Of a stretch of 64,000 nt of DNA, positions 11,143 through 21,556 are shown in pieces; positions within the stretch are counted from its first letter, which is position 1; each line of letters opens with the position of its first letter. The notes under the pieces were generated by a model. The model was not told where the DNA came from. It was given only the letters and a program-made list of their open reading frames with translations, and did no database searches. The position numbers were made by a program, and so were the translations under genes. This stretch comes from Pipra filicauda (Eukaryota > Chordata > Aves > Passeriformes > Pipridae): positions 1,226,001 to 1,290,000 of the forward strand of contig NW_024105087.1 of assembly GCF_003945595.2 (NCBI RefSeq). Reading direction: 5' to 3'.

Positions 11143-13528
11143 CTCACTGTCCAGGAAAGATGCACAGAGAAATACGTCCTTAGCTTCTCCACAGCACACA
11201 GCGTAAGGGTCAACCATGAAAGTTAGGAGGCTTGGCAAAAGCTTTGTGGCCACCAGGTTTTGGTTTCTGTAGTTCTGCCTCTGGCTTTTGTAATAGCTCA
11301 AGCTGGGTATAAAGCAATATTTCTAAATGGCATTTCTGGTGGTTTTGTCCTCAGTTCTACATCTCCTCCGTCACTTAAATACCAATACTGAGGCTGTTTT
11401 AACCATTGTACATTTTTACTGAGCCCTTTGATGTTTATATGCTTTCTCCAAATACTTGGTTGTGCCAGGATGATTTAGATATTCGTCATTACTTGACGAT
11501 CAGTTTATGGATATGCTAGACTGAGAGAATGGGGATCAGAGCCCAAATTCTCAGAGAAGTTCTGGTGCAGGTACCAGACAAAATAATTCTGTTCCCATCA
11601 CATATGTGTTTTCACTGAGTCATTCTAGTTTGATTCAGCTAATCATCATCTGAATTCCTGTGTCACAGTTGTGTCTGTGATGCTATGACTGGTGTCCAAC
11701 AAGCTCTTAATGAGGACCAGCTTCGGGTTATCCCAGGTGTTGACTGCTGAAAAAATATGGTCCCAGCTGGAAAGAATGCAACATCTTATTCCCTTGTGTT
11801 CCTTATCATTTGTCAGGGAGTGTGATGATTTTAGGGTGTAACACATATACAAGTATAGGTGGAGTGTAACCACTATGAAAATGGGAGGTCAGAGTAAGCC
11901 TCAGAAGTGGCAGGAGGAGTAGCAGAGAGGAACTTGGGAAGGCCAGTAGGTGTAGGGACACCTCAGCTGCCCCTGTTCCGCATGTTTGACTGTCACTAAG
12001 GGCCTTTCAGTGTCCCAAATGCTTTGACTTCTCATTTTTTAATTTTTTCTTCATTGTTTTCTTGCAACCGCTTTCACCACCCCTGAATCAAATGCTTAAG
12101 TGAGTGATAATAACTCATCCTCTGGTGGGTAGTTTTTTGCTGTTTGTGTTCTGTACAATTATAAATTGTATAATCTGAGCTCTCACAGCCAGAGCTTAAT
12201 ATATTTGACTTTATTGCTTTTTGTTTTATGGAAATAAATTACTGCTCACATTCTGACATTTAAATTAAAAGATCTGCACTAAATCTGGTGTGCCAAAATA
12301 AGAAATTAAGAGAGCTCTCATTGCTAAACAAGCAGAGCTGGAAGCCCCAGTTCATTAAGGACTCAAGTCCAATTAAACCAGTTTACAAAGGGGACAGCAT
12401 GTTTGGTCCATTCTGTTCCTCAGCCCCAGTCAGGAGACATGGCCAAGCAGGGCAGACTGGGCCCTGGGTGCCTATGGAGATAAGCTTTCCCAGATCAGAG
12501 GAGGTCAGCTGGGGAGGATTATTGTGTCCGCTAGGATGTGACACACCAATTTTTGAGGAGCTTAAGTTCCCACTCAGTTATGGACAGGTTCATGAACAGA
12601 AATATTCACATAACTCATATGCAAAGTGACATGACAGGGGTTCCCTGCTGGGATCTGCAGCTCCCAGCCTTGCACAAGCAGAGACCAAAGCAATACACAA
12701 CTGGTTTAGAAATGCCAAGCTTTTCAGAAATCACAAATTGGGAAATGGAGAAAAGGCCTCTTGGTTTGAAAGCTGTTCCTCTGCCCGACGGCGATGATTT
12801 CAAGCTTCTCTGTGCTCCATGAAAGACTGAGATACTGTGTTTTGTTCTTCCACAGAAAACCTGAGGCATTTGTCCAGTTTAGCCGCTGCTGGAATATTTC
12901 ATTAACCAAAGTATTTCATGTAACTCACAGTAAAACATTGAAGGCCAGCAGGACTGCAGATCCAATGACACTAAAGGGCACTGTTTTTCTATTATTTTTT
13001 CCTTTTCCTTATGCATTTTAATCTTCTGCATGCTTTATTTTACACCAGCCGGGGCCTTTTTTACCTAAACAAGATCATCAGTGTTAGCCAGTTTGTTCCC
13101 AAAAGTGGGGCTTCACTGGCTCCAGGCAAATCCCAGCTGCTGGAGAGAAATCCTGGAAGAAGTAGTGCCATTGTGAATGCTCACAGGACCAGCTTTTTCT
13201 CTGCACCTGCCTGCCCTAAAGCAACTTTTCTGTTTTAGAAACCTGAATATGATATGAAGTTTCAACCTAGGGAGATTGTACATTTTTAAGGGAAAGATGA
13301 GTGAAAAATATATTTTTTGGAGTTAATAGAAAATCAGATGTCATTGTGGTATCTGTCCTTCCTGGGCTTGAGTCCAAGACTACATGTGAACAAAACTAAG
13401 AGCAGAACTTTCCCTTTACTTGCTATTTCCATCTGGATATAGCAACCTGGAGCGATCCTATGCATTTGATGCCTTCAGCGCCCCATGATTTGTGTGAGAA
13501 AGAGACAAGGGAAGCAGGAGACAGAAAC

Positions 13529-13587
13529 AAGAAAAAGAGGAAAAAGAGAAAGGGAAAGGAAAAGGAATAGAGGAAAAAAAAGGAAAA
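13529..13587 (+). repeat. Polypurine (GA-rich) tract
   Basis: Positions 13529-13567 are 39 consecutive purines, followed after a single T by a further purine run to 13587. Homopurine/homopyrimidine tracts of this length can form triplex (H-DNA) structures. The 81-codon minus-strand frame over it is just its translation into Phe/Leu/Ser-rich low complexity. Confidence 0.85.
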
Positions 13588-15910
13588 TAGCAAAGGGAAA
13601 TGAGGCTGAGGAGGGATGTAATGCCTCTGATAGAATTGCCTTACAGTAAGTTCAATCGTTGAAGTCAATTGAAAGTACAGGAAGCTGTACTTTGAATGTA
13701 TCCAGGGCTAAAACTGAACAATTTTAACACCTGGAAAAAACAAGCAGAAATATTTCAAATTGATAAACAAATGGAAGGGTGAGTACTGTTCATCTGAAGA
13801 TCCGAGTGCCTGATTCCAAGGTAGAAAATGAGTGTGCTAAAAATCTTGTTTTACATGAGGACTTCAGAGGAGCAAATTCAGTAAAGCTTGTGAAGGGCTC
13901 AGGTAGGGATGATGGTTAAATGTTGTGCCAGAATTTGTCTGTGCAGCTTTAAAACCAAAATTTCCTCTCTCAGGAATGACAGATTTTGCAGCCCCTACTT
14001 TTGTTTGTGTTATACAATAAATCGTATTGCAACTTGATATAAAACAAGCAGTGCAATGTCCTTAAAGTTTGATGCCAAGCAACAGCTATAATTTTAGAGT
14101 CTCAGGGGAAAACAGACCTTTGAGTTACACAAGGTGATACAATTAAACGTGCCCCAGAGTGTTCCCAGGCACAGGGGCAAGTGGTGAGGAACAGCTTGCA
14201 GCTTTGATTGTAAATCCTCTTAGCTTCCAGAGTTGAGTGAAGCACACACATTGCTTATTGCAAGCAATCCCAGGTACAGATGTGCATCCTCTAGAATTCC
14301 ACCTGGGCATCTTTTAAGACAGTACTGGTTGGCATGGGCCAGAACAGTGTCAGGGAAAGTTGTATCCGTTTGTTGGGGCAGACGGCTGCCTTGTTATACC
14401 CAGGACTGTGTCCTCTCACTGTTTGATGCACTCATCTTGATGTAACCCTGATGTCTAATTGACTCAAGTCCTGATGGTCTAGCCAGGCAGTCATCTTTTA
14501 GCTTCAGTGTAGATGTTACATTTCTTTTTGACTTAGTATAAACTTACTGTCTGGACAATCCTTTCCATGTGTTTATGGGGCTTCCATTGATGCAAATTAG
14601 TGGCAGACTTAGGGCAAAATATAAAGTAACCATTGTAAGTCACACTGGACCTGAGATATGGCAATCAGCACCCCCAAATGGCATTGGTATGGTCTCATAA
14701 GAATAGAAGTTGTTCATATTTACACATTTCAAGTAACAGCAGGTACTCAGCTGACCTGCTTGCTTTTACCCCACAGTGAATTCTGACTTCTTGAAATAAT
14801 TTCATGTCCCTCTTCCTGAGGGGGAAAGAAACATCCTATATACCTTAATAGTGAATACCTGTGACTGGGGAAAAAATTGTGCCTGGAAGAAAACCTTTTC
14901 TTCCCTAGCCATTCCTATTGAGTGGTCTGAAGAAGACCTTGCTGAGCTGCCTGCTTCTCCTTCCCCATCCTCCCTGGAGTGCTCCCTCAGTGTTGCCTTT
15001 ACCGCTGGAGGGCATCAGGAAGAAATGGAACATTAAAAGTGATCCAGGGGTGACTCTGGGCTGTCCATGTCTGTGCAGTGCCACAGCCAGACTCTGTGGA
15101 GTGCACCGGGGTCTACATGAGTGCTGGCTCTGTGACATCCTGCAGCTGCTCCAGAGGGGGACGGGGCATCCACTCATGTCCCTTTAACTGTATTATCATC
15201 TCGTGGAGGATTACATATTCCAAATCAAATTCACTACGTAAATGGATTTTGGTGAGGTAATTCTCTTGTTTCCAAACAGAAAATATAGGGAAAAGTGATG
15301 AAAGTTTGGGTTTGCTTTCAAATGTTATTATACTTAACAACAATAAAGTTTAAAATCTGAGTTGAGAAATGAAAACAGAACCAAAAATGCAGTGTGTTTC
15401 CTCTCCAACAGTATGCTTTTGAACGCTTATAAAAAGCTTTTGTTATGAGTTTCTCCTTCAACCACATTTGTAGATCGAAGCAAATTTCTGTGGCTGTGAA
15501 ACTGAGCCAAGGGACATGCTGACCTTACTCATGCTCCCCTCCCCTAGCTGGGGGTGACCCCCTAGCTCTGGCTGGCTGGGGCAGACCCAAACCACTACCT
15601 TCCCTCCAGCTGCCAGAGCTGACAAGGGACAGCCAGAGCACTGCCCTTGGCTCTGGTGTCATGGTGGCCAGCTGGCCAGCCCACCTCCCGGAGCAGCAGT
15701 GGTCACAGCCAGACCTGCACCGAGGGCTTGGGGTGCACACAGGGCCTCCACAGCAGCGCAAAGATGAGGAGCTGAGAGTGGCATTAGGGATCAGTGGTAA
15801 AAATCCCTCGTCCCTGCGGAGAAAGGAGGAGAGTGAAGGGCGGGGCTGGGGACTTTGTGACTTTCTCATACCAGAATGCTTTTTTTTTTCCTTTCGATAC
15901 TGCAGCAGAT

Positions 15911-15937
15911 ATTTATTTATTTATTTATTTTTTTTTT
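15911..15937 (+). repeat. (ATTT)n microsatellite with T run
   Basis: About five ATTT units are followed by a run of ten T. This is an ordinary microsatellite. Confidence 0.9.
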
Positions 15938-16445
15938 AGGAATAAGAAATCTAGTTTTAGTTATTGATGCTGTGTGGAAAAGGATAGAAAGTTGAGGCAT
16001 GCTACAACTTTTCTTCGGAGCAAGTGATCTAGATCTAATCCCCTCTGTTTCGTCTGAAAAAAACCACTCGCTTACCCGAACATAAGAGTAAATTAGCATG
16101 TGCCTATGAATACTAATGCTGCATAAACTCCACTTTAAGCCTTTAAAAATGAATAGTACCAGGATAACTAAATGGGAAGAGGCAAATTCAGAAAGAGAAT
16201 TAGCATTGTCCTTAGGCACTTTGAAGAAAAACATTTAACTTTGTATCAAAAATATTAAAATAAGAGGCTTTGCAAACTGGAAATTAACTAAAAAACCTTT
16301 GTGTCTGGGTTGCTAGTTCAAGACCCAGGTTTTTTATGCCAGAAAATAGATACCAAAGCTGCAATTGCATGTGCAACTCTGTGTGGAAGTTAGTATTTTA
16401 TGCTGTTTAACCCACTCCAGACAGATGAAGGTTTGTTTCTTTGGG

Positions 16446-16480
16446 TTTGTTTTTTTTTGTTTGTTTGTTTGTTTTTATTT
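16446..16480 (+). repeat. (GTTT)n microsatellite
   Basis: Repeated GTTT units are joined to a T run, which is simple sequence. Confidence 0.88.
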
Positions 16481-16588
16481 AAAAGGAAAGTAGAAATCAG
16501 GAGAGGAAGCTTTCGATATACTGAGTACTGCTTTCACATTTTTTGGAGATTTCTTGTGGGTGGGGCTCAGTAGCCATGCAGCAACCAG

Positions 16589-16624
16589 TATACACACATA
16601 CGCACACACATACATATATATATA
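16589..16624 (+). repeat. (CA)n/(TA)n microsatellite
   Basis: CA-rich dinucleotides pass into a TATATATATA run, so the tract is purine/pyrimidine alternating for most of its length. Confidence 0.88.
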
Positions 16625-16990
16625 GGAAAGAAGCTTTCAGCCCTGTCTTTTAAAAACAGATCTGGAGGTGGAGGAGAGATTGTGAGGGCATCCTAGGGCA
16701 GAAAGGCACTGAGTTAGTCATGGAACTATAGTGCTACCTCCAGACCGTAAAAGTAATGATCAGTTTTTATCTTCTGAAAGGCTGTTGAAGTAGAATTAGA
16801 GCAATGTTTTTGTTATCAATGTGAATTGTGAATACAGAGAAGTTCCAGAGCAAATAAGGAAGTAAAATAACATAACAAATGCCTCTGTCTCACACTCCTG
16901 AGAGGAAGAATACTAGAAATACATGGATCAGGATTAAAGCCTTGTTGGGTATATAAAATCCATATTCTTATCAAGTCTGACTGCCCTTGC

Positions 16991-17100
16991 ATTTTAAACA
17001 GAGGAAGGATGTGGAGGGCAAGAGAGGACTAGGAGCACAGAAGTGATGGCCCTTGACTGAAGTCACCTAGCAAGTCAATAGCACAGGTAGGAATTAGAGG
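16991..17100 (+). mobile_element. Probable ancient MIR-type SINE relic
   Basis: The order of segments matches the MIR core and 3' part. It runs from an ATTTTAAACAGAGGAAG stretch near 16992, through a GCAAGAGAGG stretch near 17018, to a block reading AAGTCACCTAGCAAGTCAAT near 17060 and a GGTAGGAATTAGA stretch near 17087. These correspond to the MIR ATTTTACAGATGAGGAA, GAGAGG, AGGTCACACAGCTAGTAAGT and GGGATT segments. Identity is low, as expected for an element older than birds. The call rests on recalled consensus and not on a search. Confidence 0.5.
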
Positions 17101-18000
17101 TGGAGGTTTCATTTGCTGGGTGCAGTCCTGCCCCACATGGCACTGCAACCCCACTGGTACAAATGGTACTGCAACCGCATTGGGTACAGCACAGTATGGC
17201 CAGGAGCTGGGTCTGTCTGGAAAATATAAGACCAAGCGACACTGTGTCCAACCCATGTGGGCATACCTTCATGCTTCCTAAAGTAATTTGAGATTCAGGA
17301 CTATTGTGACCGTTGTGATCCAGCACGAGGGAAGGGGACACTCCCGTTGCCACTCAGACATGATGCTGTGTGTATTTTCCTTCCCTTCCCTTCTCCCCAT
17401 GCTTTCTATTCCTTACACAATCTGTGTTGTTGTAAGTTTGCTATTTTTTATAGGGTCATACCAGAAAATTTTCTCATCTTGGGCAGCAGTGAGTATATCA
17501 CCAAATGCTTTGTGGTTTAACAAGAAGGGCAGTTCCTTTTGTGAAAGACTGGGGGGCTGGCATTATCAGAGGCTGCTTATGGACACGGAGAAAGGAGCGT
17601 TGGCTGTGGGAGCAGCCAGCTTGCTGTGCTGCCTGCCCTCACCAGGCACTGGTAAGGATTTTGTAATTACTGCCATTTCTCCCAGCAAGAGGAGAAGCTG
17701 TGCCCACTAGCACTTGCTGGCTTGCTCAGGGCTGCAACCCTGCAGGAGATACCCTCAGAGCCACATCCTGTGGCATTGGCCTTCCTGCAGTGTTTGCTTT
17801 CTTATCCAGTCTGGAAACAAATATCCTGGGAGTGAGTAAGGCATTCACCTCGTCTGGGCTGGTCTAGCACACCCCTCCCACACTTTAATGCTGGGGTCTC
17901 CCCATCCTATATGTGGCATTTAGTGTCTGTGTGCTTATGTGATGAGGAAAAATCAACCCACCAGTCCTGTTAGCTGGATGTCATCGTTAACTGAGGAGAA
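17101..18000. other. Intergenic or intronic sequence, no gene recognised
   Basis: There are overlapping open frames on both strands (for example a 140-codon plus frame at 17288-17710) with no domain, no codon signature I can recognise and no convincing splice context. I do not call a gene. Confidence 0.55.
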
Positions 18001-18029
18001 TGGCAGCATCTCTGTTACTGCAGAGGAGA

Positions 18030-18420
18030 ATTGCACATCACTGAGGTCAGGAGCCGTGTGAGTCGAATTTCAATGATCCACAGTAAATGCCGAAATAGAT
18101 GAGGAAGCCCATCCAGAAAACTGTAGTGTAAACAACAGGGTTTTCAAAGGTAGGGTAGGAAAGGAGAAACACAACAAATGCATGTGGGAACACAGAGCTG
18201 TGACATTGCAAGCAGCAACATTTTGCGCTCTGTCGGTACCTGTGACATGAAGCTGCCTTACTGGCAGGGTTTATTACCGGGGCCTGATTACCCAGACCGA
18301 GAAAATCTGTCCTTGGAGGGGAGAAAAGAGATCTCTTTTTTCCTCTCTTCCCTGAGGGCTTCACAAACAAGTCTAACAAGATCAATCCCCTGCCAATAAA
18401 ACCAGTCCTGGCTGATACAC
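18030..18420. promoter_or_regulatory. Possible conserved non-coding block
   Basis: The block is repeat-free, of mixed composition and retains scattered CpGs (for example the TTTGCGCTCTGTCGG region near 18222). It reads like constrained non-coding DNA more than neutral sequence. This is a weak, texture-based call. Confidence 0.25.
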
Positions 18421-18819
18421 TGGCTTGCCTGTCTTAAACTGCCCCTGAGATACTTAACCTGCTGGATTGCCTTTCTGCAGACACCTGCCTGAGCAGCAGC
18501 AGACTAAACAAACAGGGATTCTCAACTGCACAAAACTTGGCCCCTTTCAGCAGGGCTCCCATCTGTTAAAAAGCCATTGTCTGAGCAAGTGTTCAGCTAG
18601 CTGGGGAGGCAACGCTCTTGCATATTGAGCTGCCCCTGTCCCCCATAAAAGTCCTCTTTAGCATTTTCTTTTCTCCCCTGTTTCCATCGCCTGATTTATT
18701 CATTGGTTTCACCTCTTCTCCCCTCCCCCTGTGGTTCATAAGGAGGGCCTCGTTGTCTTCTGTACCTCGGGGGTCATGTCTTTTCAGTCACCGGGACAAT
18801 ACCCGCTGCTGGCATCTGC

Positions 18820-19330
18820 TTCCAGATCCAATCAGCCATATTGTGATCACATCCTGCCAGAGAATTGTTCCTTCTTTTGCTCGGCTTTGTTGCCAATTTC
18901 ATGCCATGTATTGCTCCATGTTTTGTGCTTCATGAAGCTGTCACTGGCATAAAAGTGGCCTGACCAGGGTCGTAGTAAAAGGGGTGGGAATGAAACATCC
19001 ACCAAAATGTTGAGCAGGCCACCCACGGGCCCCACGCACCCAGGCACACACACGCAGGCAGGCATGCAGGCATGGACATACAGGAACATACACGGCATCC
19101 CGTGGTGCAGAATTGCTGTCCTGCTGAACTGCTTTATGCTCTGCTGAAGGAGCGAAAAACTTTGACAGGGAGCCGCGGCACTTTTTTCCCCCCCTAGCAA
19201 AGATCAAAAGCGCATCATTTTCTTGACAATTCTGGAGGATCTTGACTGCCTTATATCAGATAAGCTTTGCTTAGCCCTGAGCATGAATCATGGAACTGGT
19301 TACTTGGGGAATTGAAAGTAAGTCTGAGTT
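18820..19330. promoter_or_regulatory. Possible conserved non-coding block
   Basis: A CCAAT word lies near 18828. Further on is a segment near 19145-19290 with retained CpGs, a TTGACAG-type TALE word near 19161, and the TCF/LEF-like word AGATCAAAAG near 19201. A CAGG/CACA-rich simple patch at about 19043-19076 interrupts it. The regulatory role is inferred. Confidence 0.25.
19043..19076 (+). repeat. CACA/GGCA-rich simple sequence
   Basis: A CA-rich stretch merges into GCAGGCAGGCATGCAGGCAT-type tetranucleotide repeats. Confidence 0.7.
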
Positions 19331-20593
19331 GTTAGTGGGTGTCAGAGGGAAAAAACTACCCGTTAAAAAGAAATCTCATGGAACAATTGCATAAGTGTCA
19401 CCTGTCACTCCAGCCTCTTGCTTCCCATTCTGAAATTCCTCCTAGAAGTTGCACCAAGGTCTGCTGTGAATTGAGACCATCCTCTTTGGTCTGGACCTGG
19501 ATGTAGTTTACAGGAGACTGAGTGTTACGATTACTTTAATCTCCGCAAGGGAGAGGCACAAGCCCATATCACTAAGCAGAAGAAGCTGGACCACCTCTGT
19601 GAAATCAGAAGTGTGCTTGCTTGATAGTAGAGAATTTGGCCCAATGTTCACTACAGCAGAATTATTGCTTTCCTTGCAAAATACCTTGAAGTTAAACAGA
19701 AGTGAATTACATGTTTGTTTAGACTTAAGTAACTAGAGAGCAGAAATACCTCTGCTTTGTTTTTGATTTTTTTGGTTTTTGCGTCTTCATTTGTTGTGGA
19801 TGTTTTCTGTGAGACAACAAACTCATCTGATGCTGTCCTGTGTACTCCCAGCCTCTATTTGCTGAGCACTGGGAAGGTTTCTCATGTTTATTTCCTGACT
19901 GCCAGAGCTCCCAGTAAACCTTGGGGAAAGGGCTCATCCCTTCCAGAATACAAAGTGAGTCCATGAAGGGTCAGGGGACTTCTCGGCTATCCTTCTAAAG
20001 GGGAACTGATTCCCCATTTCCTTTCTTTTGGCTCACTGCTGTCACTTGCATTCACACTGGGTACCACCTTCCCATGCTAATAACCCAATGGCAATCAATA
20101 GAGCTGTTCATGGAAGGCAGAGAAAGGAGAGGGATACACTCACCCCCCTCTCGCTTTATGCCACTGTGCCTGGCAAGTGAGTTGGGGAGCAGGGACAAAC
20201 TCATGCTTCCCAGGAGAGGATGCCAGGCACCAGGCAGCTCCCTGCACTGAGTCCATTTGAACTCCTCTCTGTGTGTCCAGAACTTGGTTCTTTGAGAGTC
20301 TGCTTCTCTTGGCCCAGTTTATGCAGTCCAATTATACAATAATTCCACCCTAAGTTCTCTTCAGAGGAGGAACACCTCCTATTAAGGTTTTGCACATCTT
20401 GTGATCCTAATCCCCTGTCAGGGAAGCCAGTGGACAATTTGGTGCCAGGTGCAATGGCAGCAAGATTATGCTCCATGAGTGTCTCCTCTCAAAGTGGGGC
20501 TTCTGAGGTAAAACCCTGCAGTATTGAGAAGAGCAATATCTTAGGATCTTCACCCACAAACTTCACATCTTCAGGAGAGTGCAAGGAGTATGT

Positions 20594-20640
20594 GGGAGAG
20601 GAGAAGGAGAGTAGAGGAAGGGAAGAGGAAGAGGAGAGGA
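20594..20640 (+). repeat. Polypurine (GGA-rich) tract
   Basis: Positions 20594-20611 and 20613-20640 are all purines, split by a single T. GGA-rich purine tracts can form triplex or G-rich folded structures. Confidence 0.85.
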
Positions 20641-20870
20641 CCTGTCCCCCTCTCAATGCACTCTGAGGAGGTGGCTTTGTGATTCTCACAGCCTCTCTGG
20701 AAAGTTTTCAGAGAGAGCACAAAATTCCTGCAGCAACCCATGGTCCTCACCATGCACTCACAATTTCTTCCACAGTACCCAGCTTTTATTTATATTTAAA
20801 ACTGAGAGTGAGGTCTCAGTGAGAGAGGCAAGAAAGAGTAGGAAGGGAAGAGACAGCTTTGTGGGAGTTT

Positions 20871-20919
20871 GTGTGTGTGTGTGCGCGCGCACGTGTGGTG
20901 TGTGCATGCGTGCGTGTGT
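20871..20919 (+). repeat. Alternating purine/pyrimidine tract (GT/GC), Z-DNA-prone
   Basis: Positions 20871-20897 alternate purine and pyrimidine without a break, including a GCGCGCGC core. After one phase slip (GG at 20897-20898) the alternation continues to 20919. GC-containing alternating tracts of this length are among the best Z-DNA formers. Confidence 0.9.
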
Positions 20920-21524
20920 TAAACAATTTCATGGACATCTGTCATGCACAGTTAACTTTGCATTGCTGCATTTTAAGTTGTAGGCCTAGGCTTGGCCGTC
21001 AGTGATAAAGTAGCTGGCAGTTTTCAAAAAGCCGCTGGATAACAGAGCATGAATCATAAAACACACTACTGTGTAGCAATATCCAAGTTCATTCAATGCA
21101 ATGAAACCATGCAGAGGACCTTTATTCCCAGCTAATTATGTGGAAACGCCTAAGACAATAAAGCATCTGGTGGTCTTTCTTCCCCATTTCAATTTTTCTC
21201 AATATTGTGACAGGAGAAAGCATTGTGCCTTTCCCAGGGTAGTTGCTGTGAAGAGGAGTAAAAGCAAGGGTCAGGGAAGAGCAAATAGATGAATTTATAA
21301 CTTTCTTTTTATTTATTCCTTTCCCATTGTTCCTCTGGAGACTCTTCCTTCAGGGCTGTATTTTCAAACCACTATTCTCACTACACTCTGCCTGAATACT
21401 TTTTTTTTAATACCACCCAAACTGCCAGGCCCCTCTGTGCTTTCCGTCTTTTTTCTCTTCTCTTCCCAAGATACATCCAAGAGTTGAAATCCAAGTCTGT
21501 GATCTCTGCTGTGATCCCCTAGGT

Positions 21525-21556
21525 AAAAAAAAAAAAAAAAAAGAAAAGAAAAAAAA
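21525..21556 (+). repeat. A-rich tract
   Basis: A run of 18 A is followed by AAAA and an 8-A run separated by single G residues. It could be a decayed poly-A tail of a retroposed sequence, but I recognise no element upstream. Confidence 0.85.

Larger units (their letters stand above)
11143..16990. other. Intergenic or intronic sequence, no gene recognised
   Basis: No supportable gene is present. The stretch holds a polypurine tract near 13.53 kb, a GC-richer patch at about 15.53-15.86 kb whose overlapping frames on both strands look accidental, and simple repeats at about 15.91, 16.45 and 16.59 kb. AATAAA words occur (for example near 15341), but without any associated gene. Confidence 0.6.

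Noticed and set aside
12846..12910. Exon-like segment preceded by a pyrimidine stretch and CAG at about 12839-12856
   Set aside because: The acceptor-like context is fair, but the downstream boundary (AAAG|TATTTC) is not a donor and the peptide matches nothing I know.
16310..16330. tRNA B-box-like word (AGTTCAAGACCC)
   Set aside because: No A box at the correct spacing, no cloverleaf stems and no terminator; not a tRNA gene.
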